The notes: generated from the sequence alone by a model not told the origin. A stretch of DNA of 35,602 bases from Acidobacteriaceae bacterium (GCA_003165075.1 PLSM01000135.1:1-35602); one strand, 5' to 3'. Positions 24,239-31,944 are shown, counted from the stretch's first letter. A program made the numbers and translations.

Positions 24239-24949
24239 CTACTTCTTTGCTCCGGTATCGGCCTTCTTGCCACCGGCCGCAGGCTCAGCCTCGGTCTTGC
24301 CCTTCTTGGCCACTTCGGGTTCACCTGGAGTGGCGGCAGCATCGGCAGCAACCACTGCTTCACCTTCGGCCGGGGTCTCCACAACCTCTTCGCGGATCGA
24401 CACCACGTGCGCCACGGTCGCGTCTTCGGCGTTAAGAAACTTGATCTTCTCCGAGTGCGGCAGATCGCTCACACGCAATGATCCGAAAAGTTCAAGATTG
24501 CTGACATCCGCATCGATGTGGTTGGGGATGTCCTGAGGCAGGCACTCGACCTCTACCTCGCGCATCACCTGGTCCAGAATGCCGCCTGAGGCCCTGACGC
24601 CCACCGGAATGCCCAACAGCTTCACGCGGACACTCACCTGCAGAACCTTGTCCATTGCAATGCGCTTCAGGTCGATGTGAATCAACTGGTCCTTCAGCGG
24701 TTCGCGCTGCCAGTCGACGATCATCGCTTTGGCCGTAGGCTTGCCTTCAATTTCGACATCGAAAATCGTGTTATGGCCGGTCTCCGAAAAGAGAATCCGG
24801 GAAATCTGCTTGGGGTCCACTTCGACGGCCACGGCCTCGTGTCCGGAACCATAAAACACGGCGGGAATCTTGCCTGCGACACGGACGCGGCGCGCGGCGT
24901 TCTTGTTGAACTTGCCCTCACGGGGCTTGGCGATCACTACTTCAGGCAT
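24239..24949 (-). CDS. rplY: 50S ribosomal protein L25/general stress protein Ctc
   Basis: A 236-residue member of the long (TL5/Ctc) form of L25, which binds 5S rRNA. The N-terminal 5S-binding domain reads NAARRVRVAGKIPAVFYGSG and TIFDVEIEGKPTAKAMIVDW. The C-terminal domain has SVRVKLLGIPVGVRASGGIL and EVEVECLPQDIPNHIDADVS. Beyond about residue 185 a charged Ala/Pro/Glu/Lys-rich tail ends the protein. GAGAG lies before the ATG. It is followed at once by pth (three bases) and preceded by prs, a common order for this cluster. Confidence 0.95.
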   Translation of the reverse strand: MPEVVIAKPREGKFNKNAARRVRVAGKIPAVFYGSGHEAVAVEVDPKQISRILFSETGHNTIFDVEIEGKPTAKAMIVDWQREPLKDQLIHIDLKRIAMDKVLQVSVRVKLLGIPVGVRASGGILDQVMREVEVECLPQDIPNHIDADVSNLELFGSLRVSDLPHSEKIKFLNAEDATVAHVVSIREEVVETPAEGEAVVAADAAATPGEPEVAKKGKTEAEPAAGGKKADTGAKK

Positions 24950-25098
24950 TCGGTCTCTCGTTTCTGCGATCGGGCACGACCCCTGGGGTTCGCTCCCTTT
25001 GTTTGAGCCAGCGGCCAGTCATCAGAATTCAGTGTTCAACTCACGAATGCATTCCACTGAATCAATGCCCCTGCCGACTAACTGTTGATTACCAACTC

Positions 25099-25119
25099 TG
25101 ATCACTGATCACTGATCAC
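25099..25119. repeat. Short tandem repeat (TGATCAC x3) at the prs 3' end
   Basis: TGATCAC is repeated exactly three times, abutting the prs stop codon (25120). Each unit contains the palindrome TGATCA. No function is evident. Confidence 0.8.
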
Positions 25120-26211
25120 TTACGAAAACAGCGTACTCACGCTGGTTTCCATGTGAATGCTCTCGATGGCTGCGCCCAGCAGACCGGCGATCGAGAGTAC
25201 TTTGATCTTGGGTAACTTCTGTGCCGCGTCGCGCAGCGGAATGGTGTTGGTCACAATCACCTGTTCCAGACGCGAATTGGCAATGCGTTCGATGGCCGGG
25301 CCCGAAAGCACGGCATGGGTGGCGCAGGCGTACACCGCCTCCGCACCGTTGGCATAGAGAGCGTCCACGGTCTTTACCAGGGTGCCCGCCGTATCGATAA
25401 TGTCGTCGATGATCAGGCAGTTCTTGCCGCGCACATCGCCCACCACGTTCATCACTTCCGCCACGTTCAGGTCCGTACGGCGCTTGTCCACAATGGCCAG
25501 GGGCGCTCCTACTTTTTGTGCGAAAAAGCGCGTTCTTTCCACGCCTCCCGCGTCCGGCGAAACCACCGTCAGGTTGGGCAGCTTGAGCTCGCGGAAATAG
25601 CTCACCAGCACCGGGCTGGCGAACAGGTGGTCGACGGGAATGTTGAAGAAACCCTGAATCTGTGCCGCGTGCAAATCCACAAACAGGGCGCGGTTGGCCC
25701 CCGCCGTGGTCAGCAGGTCGGCGATCAGCTTGGCGCTGATGGCCACGCGGGGGCGATCCTTGCGGTCCTGGCGGGCGTAACCGTAATAAGGCACTACCAC
25801 CGTAATCCTGGCTGCCGACGCCCTCTTGAGCGCGTCGATCATCACCAGCAACTCCACCAGGTTCTGGTCCACCGGATAGCAGGTCGGTTGCACCACGAAC
25901 ACATCTACGCCGCGCACATTCTCCAGCAGTTGGAAGTAAACCTCGCCATCGGCAAAGCGCTGCAGCTTGGCGTCGCCCACCTTTACGCCGATGTGCTCAC
26001 CAATCTGGTCGGCGAGCGGCTTGTTGGCCGATCCGCTGAAGAGCTTGAAGCGCCGGTCCTCGCTCAGGTTGCGGCTCCGCTTGCGCTCCGGAGCCACCTT
26101 GGTCTCCTTTGCTTTCGCCGCGCCGTCTAACGCTGCGGCTTCGCGGGCTTCTTTCAATCCGCCGTCCTGTCGCTTATCTTCCACCGTTGCCGTCACAGTT
26201 TCCGTCTCCAT
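25120..26211 (-). CDS. prs: Ribose-phosphate pyrophosphokinase (PRPP synthetase)
   Basis: Makes PRPP from ribose-5-phosphate and ATP for nucleotide, His and Trp synthesis. The core starts at FKLFSGSANKPLADQIGEHI and holds KLQRFADGEVYFQLLENVRG, YYGYARQDRKDRPRVAISAK, FVDLHAAQIQGFFNIPVDHL and the PRPP loop IIDDIIDTAGTLVKT. Two starts are plausible. ATG 26211 (GGAGG, 8-9 nt upstream) gives 363 residues with a 50-residue charged leader. GTG 26097 (AAGGAG, exactly 6 nt upstream) gives 325 residues, closer to the usual 315. Two good Shine-Dalgarnos in the same frame make both possible in the cell. The frame stays open through the tRNA gene, but that is not coding. It is preceded by tRNA-Gln. Confidence 0.95.
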   Translation of the reverse strand: METETVTATVEDKRQDGGLKEAREAAALDGAAKAKETKVAPERKRSRNLSEDRRFKLFSGSANKPLADQIGEHIGVKVGDAKLQRFADGEVYFQLLENVRGVDVFVVQPTCYPVDQNLVELLVMIDALKRASAARITVVVPYYGYARQDRKDRPRVAISAKLIADLLTTAGANRALFVDLHAAQIQGFFNIPVDHLFASPVLVSYFRELKLPNLTVVSPDAGGVERTRFFAQKVGAPLAIVDKRRTDLNVAEVMNVVGDVRGKNCLIIDDIIDTAGTLVKTVDALYANGAEAVYACATHAVLSGPAIERIANSRLEQVIVTNTIPLRDAAQKLPKIKVLSIAGLLGAAIESIHMETSVSTLFS

Positions 26212-26273
26212 CCACGAGTACCTCCAAGCTGGTTGGCTTTGGCTGCTTCCCCCGGGGTCCGCACCGTAAATCT

Positions 26274-26347
26274 TGGCTGGGCGACCAGGATTCGAACCTG
26301 GACAAGTGCCTCCAAAGGGCACTGTCCTACCATTAGACGATCGCCCA
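26274..26347 (-). tRNA. tRNA-Gln(TTG)
   Basis: A full cloverleaf on the minus strand: acceptor arms TGGGCGA/TCGCCCA, D arm with TCTAATGGTAGGACA, anticodon arm AGTGCCC-TTTGGAG-GCACT with anticodon TTG, and T arm CCAGGTTCGAATCCTGG. The discriminator is G and the CCA is encoded in the DNA (complement at 26274-26276). The first acceptor base pair is U-A, normal for bacterial tRNA-Gln. Located 62 bases upstream of prs and 88 bases downstream of ispE, so it may be co-transcribed with either. Confidence 0.95.
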
Positions 26348-26435
26348 ACTCCGCGAATCTCCAGGTCCTCCCTGGAATCCGCGTTCGACAGCCGCCCGTG
26401 AGTCTCTCGCGACCAAAGGTGGGCTGTCAACTCTC

Positions 26436-27464
26436 TTACAGCAGAAGCATTTCACCCCAGTAAGCGGGGCGCGGCAGGGTGCGTGTCAAACGGCTTTCAA
26501 CCCCGGCCGCCCGCAATCGTTCCTGGGCCGCTTCCGCATCTCCGCGGGTCAGGTACAACCCGTAGAGCGCCGAACCGGACCCCGACAGCGAAGCATGGAG
26601 GGCCGCCTCCGGTGTGCCCGAAGCCGCAAGAATGCGCTTGATCTCGCCAAGGAAAGGATGCTGGGGAAAAACGACGCGTTCAAAGTCGCTCTGGATCCAG
26701 CTACTGATCCCGGTGCGGACAAGCACGGACTCTTGTGGTCCGGCCAGGTCCTCCCCCGCGGAGAGGACACCGGAGGAGCCTGCTCCCTGCCGGCCTCTGG
26801 GAACCGCTCCCGAAAAGGCGCTGGCGTAAGCTCGGCTCAACTCATTTAGTTTATCTGCACTGGCGTTGGCGGTCAAACCCTCGGTGGCGCACAGCGCGTC
26901 CCAGTCCCGAAAGGCCTGTGGCGTAGAAACGCCCACTGCGGGCGTGGCCACCACACACCACACCGGCTCGATGTCCGGCAGGGGATAGACTTGCTGGCCC
27001 CGGTCAAGGCCCAGAACCGCGCCCCCAATAAGAAACAAAGGCACGTCGGACCCTACCCGTGCGGCAATCTCCAGCCGCCGCGCCGGCCACCCGCCGGCAG
27101 AAATCCCCAGCTCCACTTCCAGCCCCACCAGCGCCGCAACCGCATTGGCCGAGCCCGCGCCCAGTCCGCCCTGCACCGGCAGGCGCTTCTCGATGGCGAT
27201 CTCCACTTCCGCGGTAATCCCCAACGCCTCCAGCGCCAGGGCCACCATCTTCCAGGCAGTGTTCCTGCTATCGGTGGGAACGCGCTTGTCATTCGAGCTC
27301 AACCGCAAAGCCGTCGCCGGAGCCCGTTGGGCTCTAACCGTTACCAGGTCATACAACTCCAGCGTCTGGTAAACGGTGGCCAGCCCGTGAAATCCGTCCG
27401 GCCGGGGCGCGCCGATATAAAGGCCAAGGTTGATTTTTGCGTGCGAGCGGACGGCGGTCGGCAT
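26436..27464 (-). CDS. ispE: 4-diphosphocytidyl-2-C-methyl-D-erythritol kinase
   Basis: A 342-residue GHMP-superfamily kinase of the MEP isoprenoid pathway; it phosphorylates the 2-hydroxyl of CDP-methylerythritol. K10 in SHAKINLGLYIG, the ATP loop LPVQGGLGAGSANAVAALVG (residues 95-114) and the catalytic Asp in RVGSDVPLFLIGGAVLG are all present. The C-terminal GHMP phrase ASLSGSGSALYGLYLTRGDA is also clear. The family averages about 290 residues; the extra 50 are mainly a Gly/Ser-rich insert (FSGAVPRGRQGAGSSGVLSA). No strong Shine-Dalgarno. It is the first gene of the leftward block that runs through to rplI. Confidence 0.94.
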   Translation of the reverse strand: MPTAVRSHAKINLGLYIGAPRPDGFHGLATVYQTLELYDLVTVRAQRAPATALRLSSNDKRVPTDSRNTAWKMVALALEALGITAEVEIAIEKRLPVQGGLGAGSANAVAALVGLEVELGISAGGWPARRLEIAARVGSDVPLFLIGGAVLGLDRGQQVYPLPDIEPVWCVVATPAVGVSTPQAFRDWDALCATEGLTANASADKLNELSRAYASAFSGAVPRGRQGAGSSGVLSAGEDLAGPQESVLVRTGISSWIQSDFERVVFPQHPFLGEIKRILAASGTPEAALHASLSGSGSALYGLYLTRGDAEAAQERLRAAGVESRLTRTLPRPAYWGEMLLL

Positions 27465-27610
27465 ACCGGTTCATTGTAGAGCCGAGCCGGCCGGAAAATG
27501 GAGCAGTTCTTCCGCGCGACCGCGATACCCAATCCTCCAACTCAGGATGCCGCGTTCTTCAGCAGATACGAGATGCAACTCGTCGGCCCGTCCCCCTTCG
27601 CAGCCTAGCG

Positions 27611-27771
27611 CATTTTCGATTCGAGTGTGAACAGAACTCTGGGTGCCCCAGGTCCGGATTTTCGGACCTGGGATACCTCAGTACTCAACCCGGCGCTCCT
27701 CAACTTTTCACGAATCTGGGTGGGAGCCCACAAATGTCCATCTCGACCGTAATCAGTCAAGCCGACGACGC
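27611..27771. repeat. Interspersed repeat, copy D (all modules)
   Basis: The most complete copy. It has the 5' module CATTTTCGATTCGAGTGTGAAC, then GGGTGCCCCA, a perfect 10-bp hairpin CCCAGGTCCG-gatttt-CGGACCTGGG (27648-27673), a spacer of about 45 bases, and a diverged 3' module (GGTGGGAGCCCACAAATGTC, CATCTCGACCGTAATCAGTC, AAGCCGACGACGC). It lies in the 342-base gap between ispE and the hydroxypyruvate-isomerase-like gene, downstream of the latter. The rest of that gap (27465-27610) shows nothing I can support. Confidence 0.85.
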
Positions 27772-27806
27772 TCTGCCTCGTCTTTCCGCCCGCTAGCTGA
27801 AGGCCT

Positions 27807-28712
27807 TTAAACCTTTGCATCTCTCCATGCCATGTTTTTGGCTTTGCGCAGCGCGGCCACAGCCTCTCCGGTTGGGCGGAACTCCATCGCCACCATGCCG
27901 CGGTATTTGAGCTCTCCCAGCTTGCGATAAATGTTTGAATAGTTGATCTCGCCCGTGCCCGGCTCGTGGCGGCCTGGCACGTCGGCAATGTGGACCAGGC
28001 TGATCACATCGCTGTGCTTCTCCAGCTTCTCAATCAGGTTGCCCTCGGCGATCTGCTCATGGAAGATGTCGTAGAGGAACCTGACCTGCGGGTGGTTCAC
28101 TGCACGCACAATCTCGATCCCCTCGGCCGCCGACTGCAGATAGTACTTCGGATTCTCTTCCGGATCGATGCATTCCAGCAGCAGGTGTACCGGCTGGCCT
28201 TCGATCTTCCGGCCTTCCACCATTGCCGCCGCCCGCTTCAGCGTCTCAATCGCCGCCTGGTGTTGCGTTTCTCGCGAGAGCCCCGGCACCACGTTGCCCG
28301 CCATCACGATCATCGCCGGGCAGCCAAGGGTCTCCATGGGGCCAAGGCCTTCCCGCAGGTCGGCCAGGAACGCGTCCCGCGTCGCAGGGTCCGCAATGCC
28401 GTGGTCCAGTCCTGCAGTCGCGTCGAACTTGATGCCCAGGCGTTTGCGTGCCGCGTTGGCCTTGGCAAAGTCGGCCTCAGACCATTTGCGGTACTCCCCC
28501 ACCAGCTCCACGTTGCTGTAACCGGCCTCGGCAATCTTCGCCAGCCGTTGTTCAAACGGCAGTTCGGTAAATACAGTCCAAAGCATCACGGAAAGCGGAA
28601 AGGGCCCGGCTTGCGGCGCAGTCTCTGCGCTCTGCGCTTTAGAGGGCAACGACGGCGCGGCGGCCGTGAGCGCGGCGGTGGCCAGTGCCTGGGTAAACGT
28701 GCGGCGATTCAT
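27807..28712 (-). CDS. Hydroxypyruvate isomerase-like TIM-barrel protein, probably exported
   Basis: A 301-residue member of the xylose-isomerase-like TIM-barrel family, closest in style to hydroxypyruvate isomerases. The N-terminus (MNRRTFTQALATAALTAAAP) has an arginine pair and a hydrophobic stretch, a possible Tat or Sec signal. Metal-ligand residues of the family are seen in LLLECIDPEENP (Glu), RFLYDIFHEQIAEGN (Asp, His), VHIADVPGRHEPGTGEINY (His) and VAMEFRPTG (Glu). AAGGAG lies 6 nt before the ATG. The DUF2252 gene ends 21 bases upstream, so the two probably form an operon. A periplasmic isomerase is unusual; acidobacteria and planctomycetes have many such secreted homologues of unknown substrate. 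Confidence 0.8.
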   Translation of the reverse strand: MNRRTFTQALATAALTAAAPSLPSKAQSAETAPQAGPFPLSVMLWTVFTELPFEQRLAKIAEAGYSNVELVGEYRKWSEADFAKANAARKRLGIKFDATAGLDHGIADPATRDAFLADLREGLGPMETLGCPAMIVMAGNVVPGLSRETQHQAAIETLKRAAAMVEGRKIEGQPVHLLLECIDPEENPKYYLQSAAEGIEIVRAVNHPQVRFLYDIFHEQIAEGNLIEKLEKHSDVISLVHIADVPGRHEPGTGEINYSNIYRKLGELKYRGMVAMEFRPTGEAVAALRKAKNMAWRDAKV

Positions 28713-28733
28713 CCGATTCTCCTTGAAATGTGT

Positions 28734-30062
28734 CTAGCTTTTGGCCCCAACTTTACCGGAGCGGCGCAGGGCCTGCCAATCCTTCTCCGTCTGGTCGGCG
28801 TAAAGCGAGCCGAACCTGCCAAGCGCTTCGGCAAAGCTGCTGCCGGAGCCCAGATAGCCCGCAATCACCAGTGGATCTCCCGAGCGGGCGTGGCCGCGGG
28901 CCAGCAACTCCCCGCAAACCTGGCCAAAGGCTGTCAGGGCGCCACCGGCCATGTCTTCCAGCTCGATAGATCCCTTGTGGTCGTTGAGCTGGCGCACCAG
29001 GAAGTGACGCGCGCCAATGTGCGTCCAGCCCAGAAATGGGTCTGATTGCACCTGCATGGCGCGTTGGCCCTCCACCGTGCGCTGGCCGTTGTGGGTGGCC
29101 GGGCGGGCATCTGGCAGATAAGGCGCGTAGGCTGAAGGCGCCTCTTCCTTGATTTGCAGAAAGAGCGGATCCTGGGGTCCATTACCCTCGAAATAAATGC
29201 AATAGTCGCGCAGTCCCACTGAGCCGGTGCCGACCACCTTAAAGGCCACATCCACGGGCCGGTAGAGCGAGAGCAGATGCTTCCGCTGCGGCTCCAGCAT
29301 TTCGCGATAAGGCTCCAGCGCGGCCAGCACTCTTTCCGCCTGCGTGCCCGTCACCCGCGCCAAAGCAGGCTTAATCTCCCTGAAGCGGCGCGTTGCCCCC
29401 GGCTTGCCGCCCGCAGCCACCGTGAGCTGTCCCAGCGTGTGCAGCGGCGTGGCCCGCTCGGCCTTCAGCAGCGCATCGTGCACCGGCTCCACAGATCCGA
29501 TGCGATGCACCTGGAACCGTCCCACTTCGAGGCTCGGCATCTTGGCAAAAGCGCGCATCTGGGCGCAGTAGCGCTCGATGCACGCCTCCACGGCCTGCCT
29601 GGCCGAGGCCTCCTTGTGATTCGATTCGCGCCCCGCCAGCACCAGCGACGCGGCCATGCGCTTCAAATCCCACTCAAACGGTCCGCGAATGGTCTCGTCG
29701 AAATCGTTGATGTCGAACACCAGCCGGCCGTCGGGCGCGGCAAACGCGCCCAGGTTGCGCACGTGCGCATCGCCGCACAGCTGGCACAGGATGCCCGTAT
29801 TGGGCAACGCGGCCAGGTCCGCCGCCATCACTGGCGCTGCGCCGCGAAAATAGCCAAAGGGCGACTGCGCCATGAGCTGGTGTTTAAGTTTCAGCAGCGC
29901 CGGAATGCGTCCGCGTTCCACCCGCTCCAGCAGAGACAAGGCCGGCCTCTGCCGCGCCTTGATGTTCAGTTCGTCATGATGCTGGCGGCCAACCTGTTTG
30001 CGTCGTGTCTGGCCCAGCTTGCGACGCTCTTCCGGACTTGCCCAGTGCATGTCCGGGAACAT
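28734..30062 (-). CDS. DUF2252 family protein
   Basis: A 442-residue protein of the uncharacterised DUF2252 family. Recognisable phrases: LMAQSPFGYFRGAAPVMAAD, LCQLCGDAHVRNLGAFAAPD, LVFDINDFDETIRGPFEWDL, KRMAASLVLAGRES and DYCIYFEGNGPQDPLFLQIK. The GDAHVRNLG and DINDFDE patterns recall the catalytic and metal-binding segments of aminoglycoside phosphotransferase-like kinases, so a kinase-like fold has been suggested, without proof here. I chose ATG 30062 because GAGGGTGT precedes it and family members begin near this point; an in-frame ATG four codons on (30050) is possible, and the frame is open to 30227 with Arg/Pro-rich sequence. It is followed by the isomerase-like gene. Confidence 0.85.
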   Translation of the reverse strand: MFPDMHWASPEERRKLGQTRRKQVGRQHHDELNIKARQRPALSLLERVERGRIPALLKLKHQLMAQSPFGYFRGAAPVMAADLAALPNTGILCQLCGDAHVRNLGAFAAPDGRLVFDINDFDETIRGPFEWDLKRMAASLVLAGRESNHKEASARQAVEACIERYCAQMRAFAKMPSLEVGRFQVHRIGSVEPVHDALLKAERATPLHTLGQLTVAAGGKPGATRRFREIKPALARVTGTQAERVLAALEPYREMLEPQRKHLLSLYRPVDVAFKVVGTGSVGLRDYCIYFEGNGPQDPLFLQIKEEAPSAYAPYLPDARPATHNGQRTVEGQRAMQVQSDPFLGWTHIGARHFLVRQLNDHKGSIELEDMAGGALTAFGQVCGELLARGHARSGDPLVIAGYLGSGSSFAEALGRFGSLYADQTEKDWQALRRSGKVGAKS

Positions 30063-30338
30063 ACACCCTCGGGCTTCCCCGCGCAACCCGGCAGCCCTCC
30101 ACCTCTGGCCCGTTGCTGCAGGCCTTTGCAGGCTGCGGGAAAGCGTCCTCGGGACGAAGGGTGCGGGCTTCAGCCGGTACATAGACGAAGCCGCTGATGC
30201 CGGGAACCCTCTGCTCGTCCCATCCACTTCTTGTGACCTCGTTTGTTCCCATAGCGGCTGTGGCAGCCGTCACGTCGCTGGCAGCCGCAACCTGCTACAG
30301 TGCCGATCCAGATTTCCAATGAAGGGAGGAACGCTCCT

Positions 30339-30935
30339 ATGCGTAACACTGCTTTCGGCGTCGTCGTACCGCTCAGGGGAGCTTGCATGTCACTCGCAAG
30401 TCTTCTGCTCGCATCCAGTGCGATGGCGTTTCTCTTCACAGGGCCTGTCTCTGCAGCACAGGATTCCAAAACTCCCGCTGTGCTGCCCGCGCCCTCCAAC
30501 GGCAAAGCCATTGTCTGCATCTACCGTGTGTACAGGTTTACCGGCTCCGCCTCACACGACGAAATCTTTGTCAACGACACTCATCTTGGCAAACTACTGA
30601 ACGGCGAATACGAATTCCTTGAAGTGCCGCCTGGGACTGTGGTCATTTCCGGGTTGCCCAAGATGTACTACGGAAGCATCATCCAGTCCGCCGGTGCGGC
30701 CTTGGCTGAAGCAAGGAAGAAAGAGAACGAGCGGGCTCGATTTGAGGCAGAGGCGGGCAAAGCCTATTACTACAAATGGACCGCCGGAGCCATGGCAACG
30801 GGCATCAAAGTCACGCCCGAGGATCCATCGGTCGGAGCCAAAGAGATGAGCAAGCTCCATCTCTCCAAGCCCCCCGATGCCACGGATGCATCGAAAGCCG
30901 AAACAAAAGATACCGGGAATCCGGCTCCGAAGTAG
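30339..30935 (+). CDS. Exported DUF2846-type protein
   Basis: A 198-residue protein. The N-terminus (MRNTAFGVVVPLRGACMSLA) runs into a hydrophobic stretch and SAAQ, a probable Sec signal, slightly long. The mature part resembles DUF2846: AIVCIYRVYRFTGSASHDEI, VNDTHLGKLLNGEYEFLEVP, PGTVVISG and YYYKWTAGAMATGIKV, a compact beta fold. A charged helix (EARKKENERARFEAEAGKAY) is inserted and the tail is Pro/Lys/Asp-rich. GGGAGGA lies about 9 nt before the ATG at 30339; a second ATG inside the signal (30387) is less well supported. It stands alone. Family members are small periplasmic or lipoproteins of unknown role. Confidence 0.75.
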   Translation: MRNTAFGVVVPLRGACMSLASLLLASSAMAFLFTGPVSAAQDSKTPAVLPAPSNGKAIVCIYRVYRFTGSASHDEIFVNDTHLGKLLNGEYEFLEVPPGTVVISGLPKMYYGSIIQSAGAALAEARKKENERARFEAEAGKAYYYKWTAGAMATGIKVTPEDPSVGAKEMSKLHLSKPPDATDASKAETKDTGNPAPK

Positions 30936-31541
30936 AATCGCTGCTCTCCCCTTGAAGACACGGCTCCCTTGAGCACCCCTCGTGGGTGAGCACGGTGGAG
31001 TTTTTAACTTGATAGGCCGTGAATTCGGTGGGAACAACTACTTGGCAATCTGTACCTGTGCCATGTGGCCTGCCTCGAATCAAAGTGGATCTTGTTTGAT
31101 CCGGGCTTGCCGGCTGGTTCGCCTTCGTTCCCCACTGGGAAGGTGTTACCTGTTGCCGTAGTGCCGGCTGGCACTCAGGAGAAAGTACCTCAGATAAAGA
31201 CAAGTTACAAATTTAGTGACCGTCGAACGATGGCGAAAAACGGTGGAAACATTTTTTAGATTCAATCGCCCTTTGATCGAATTCCAAGTCTGCACAAGTG
31301 TTAATCAACTGGTAATTAACTGGTAGGCATTAACTGGCAGGCGGCTAACCGACCGGGGCAAGGGTCGAGGGAGACCCCAACAGCCGGCCTGTCGCCCATG
31401 GCAGGACTTGCCGAAGTTTTTGGCTGTTTCAATCCGAGCGGGCCAGAGTATCCTTGCCCAAGTTTCCCCATGGCTAGTTGCTAAGCCATTTCTATAAGCG
31501 ACGGGGCGGATCGTCACAAAATGCGAGAGAGGAGAGAAATC
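30936..31541. other. 600-base interval without a supported gene
   Basis: One open frame (31065-31259) lacks a convincing start or motif and is not called. Short inverted repeats are present: AGTGCC-ggct-GGCACT at 31160-31175 and ATGGCT/AGCCAT at about 31474-31493. Three direct copies of AACTGG within TCAACTGG/TTAACTGG/TTAACTGG occur at about 31306-31338, the last two followed by TAGGC and CAGGC. They lie 200 bases before the DUF3303 gene and could be regulator-binding sites, but no proof exists. Confidence 0.5.
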
Positions 31542-31856
31542 ATGAAGTACATGATCACTTGGAACGAACGTCCGCAGGGTACGCCCATCGAGTACGAAAA
31601 TGCACAGAAGCGAATCCGGGAGGTCTTCAGCCCGTGGAAAGCGCCGGCCAATTTCAAAATTGAGTCGTTCGTCATCCGCGTCGGTGATTGGGGCGGATAT
31701 ATGTTGATGGAATGTGACGACCCGCTCGAAGTGCATAAGTTCTGTTCGATGCTGCCCGCATTCACGTTCGAAGCTCGCCCCGTCATCCCCGTCGCCGACG
31801 CCATTCGCGTGGAACTCGAGGCGATGGCCTACCGCGATGGACTAAGAGGCAAGTGA
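31542..31856 (+). CDS. DUF3303 family protein
   Basis: A 104-residue cytoplasmic protein of the DUF3303 family: MKYMITWNERPQGTPIEYEN, then PANFKIESFVIRVGDWGGYM, LMECDDPLEVHKFCSMLPAF and TFEARPVIPVADAIRVELEA. This strand-helix-strand-strand-helix-strand pattern fits a dimeric alpha/beta-barrel fold, as in small monooxygenase-like proteins. No catalytic residue is assigned. GAGAGGAGAG lies about 6 nt before the ATG at 31542; the seven-codon upstream extension in the same frame is not favoured. It converges with the Sel1-repeat gene across an interleaved inverted repeat. Confidence 0.85.
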   Translation: MKYMITWNERPQGTPIEYENAQKRIREVFSPWKAPANFKIESFVIRVGDWGGYMLMECDDPLEVHKFCSMLPAFTFEARPVIPVADAIRVELEAMAYRDGLRGK

Positions 31857-31890
31857 CACCCAATTGGATTGCGTAGTAATCGCAGCGCTG

Positions 31891-31937
31891 ATCCGGACAT
31901 TACCGCCTACAAGTTAGGTTCTGTCCGGATAGGCGGT
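31891..31937. terminator. Interleaved inverted repeat (a-b-a'-b') between convergent genes
   Basis: Arm a is ATCCGGACA (31891-31899), arm b ACCGCCTA (31902-31909), arm a' TGTCCGGAT (31922-31930) and arm b' TAGGCGGT (31930-31937). Both pairs are perfect, 9 and 8 bp, and they cross, so the two hairpins cannot coexist as simple stems; they share base 31930. The gap between the two convergent genes is only 88 bases, so termination in both directions is the simplest role. There is no U-tract. Confidence 0.6.
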
Positions 31938-31944
31938 CATTTGC

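Noticed and set aside
26212..26430. Upstream extension of the prs frame
   Set aside because: It runs through the tRNA-Gln gene antisense-free in the same direction and cannot be coding as well; good starts exist at 26211 and 26097.
31065..31259. A 64-codon frame in the 600-base gap before the DUF3303 gene
   Set aside because: No ribosome-binding site, signal peptide or recognised motif; codon use does not resemble the neighbours.
31902..31937. Integron attC site
   Set aside because: GTTAGGT fits the GTTRRRY core by chance, but the opposing RYYYAAC box is missing and no integrase or cassette array is present.
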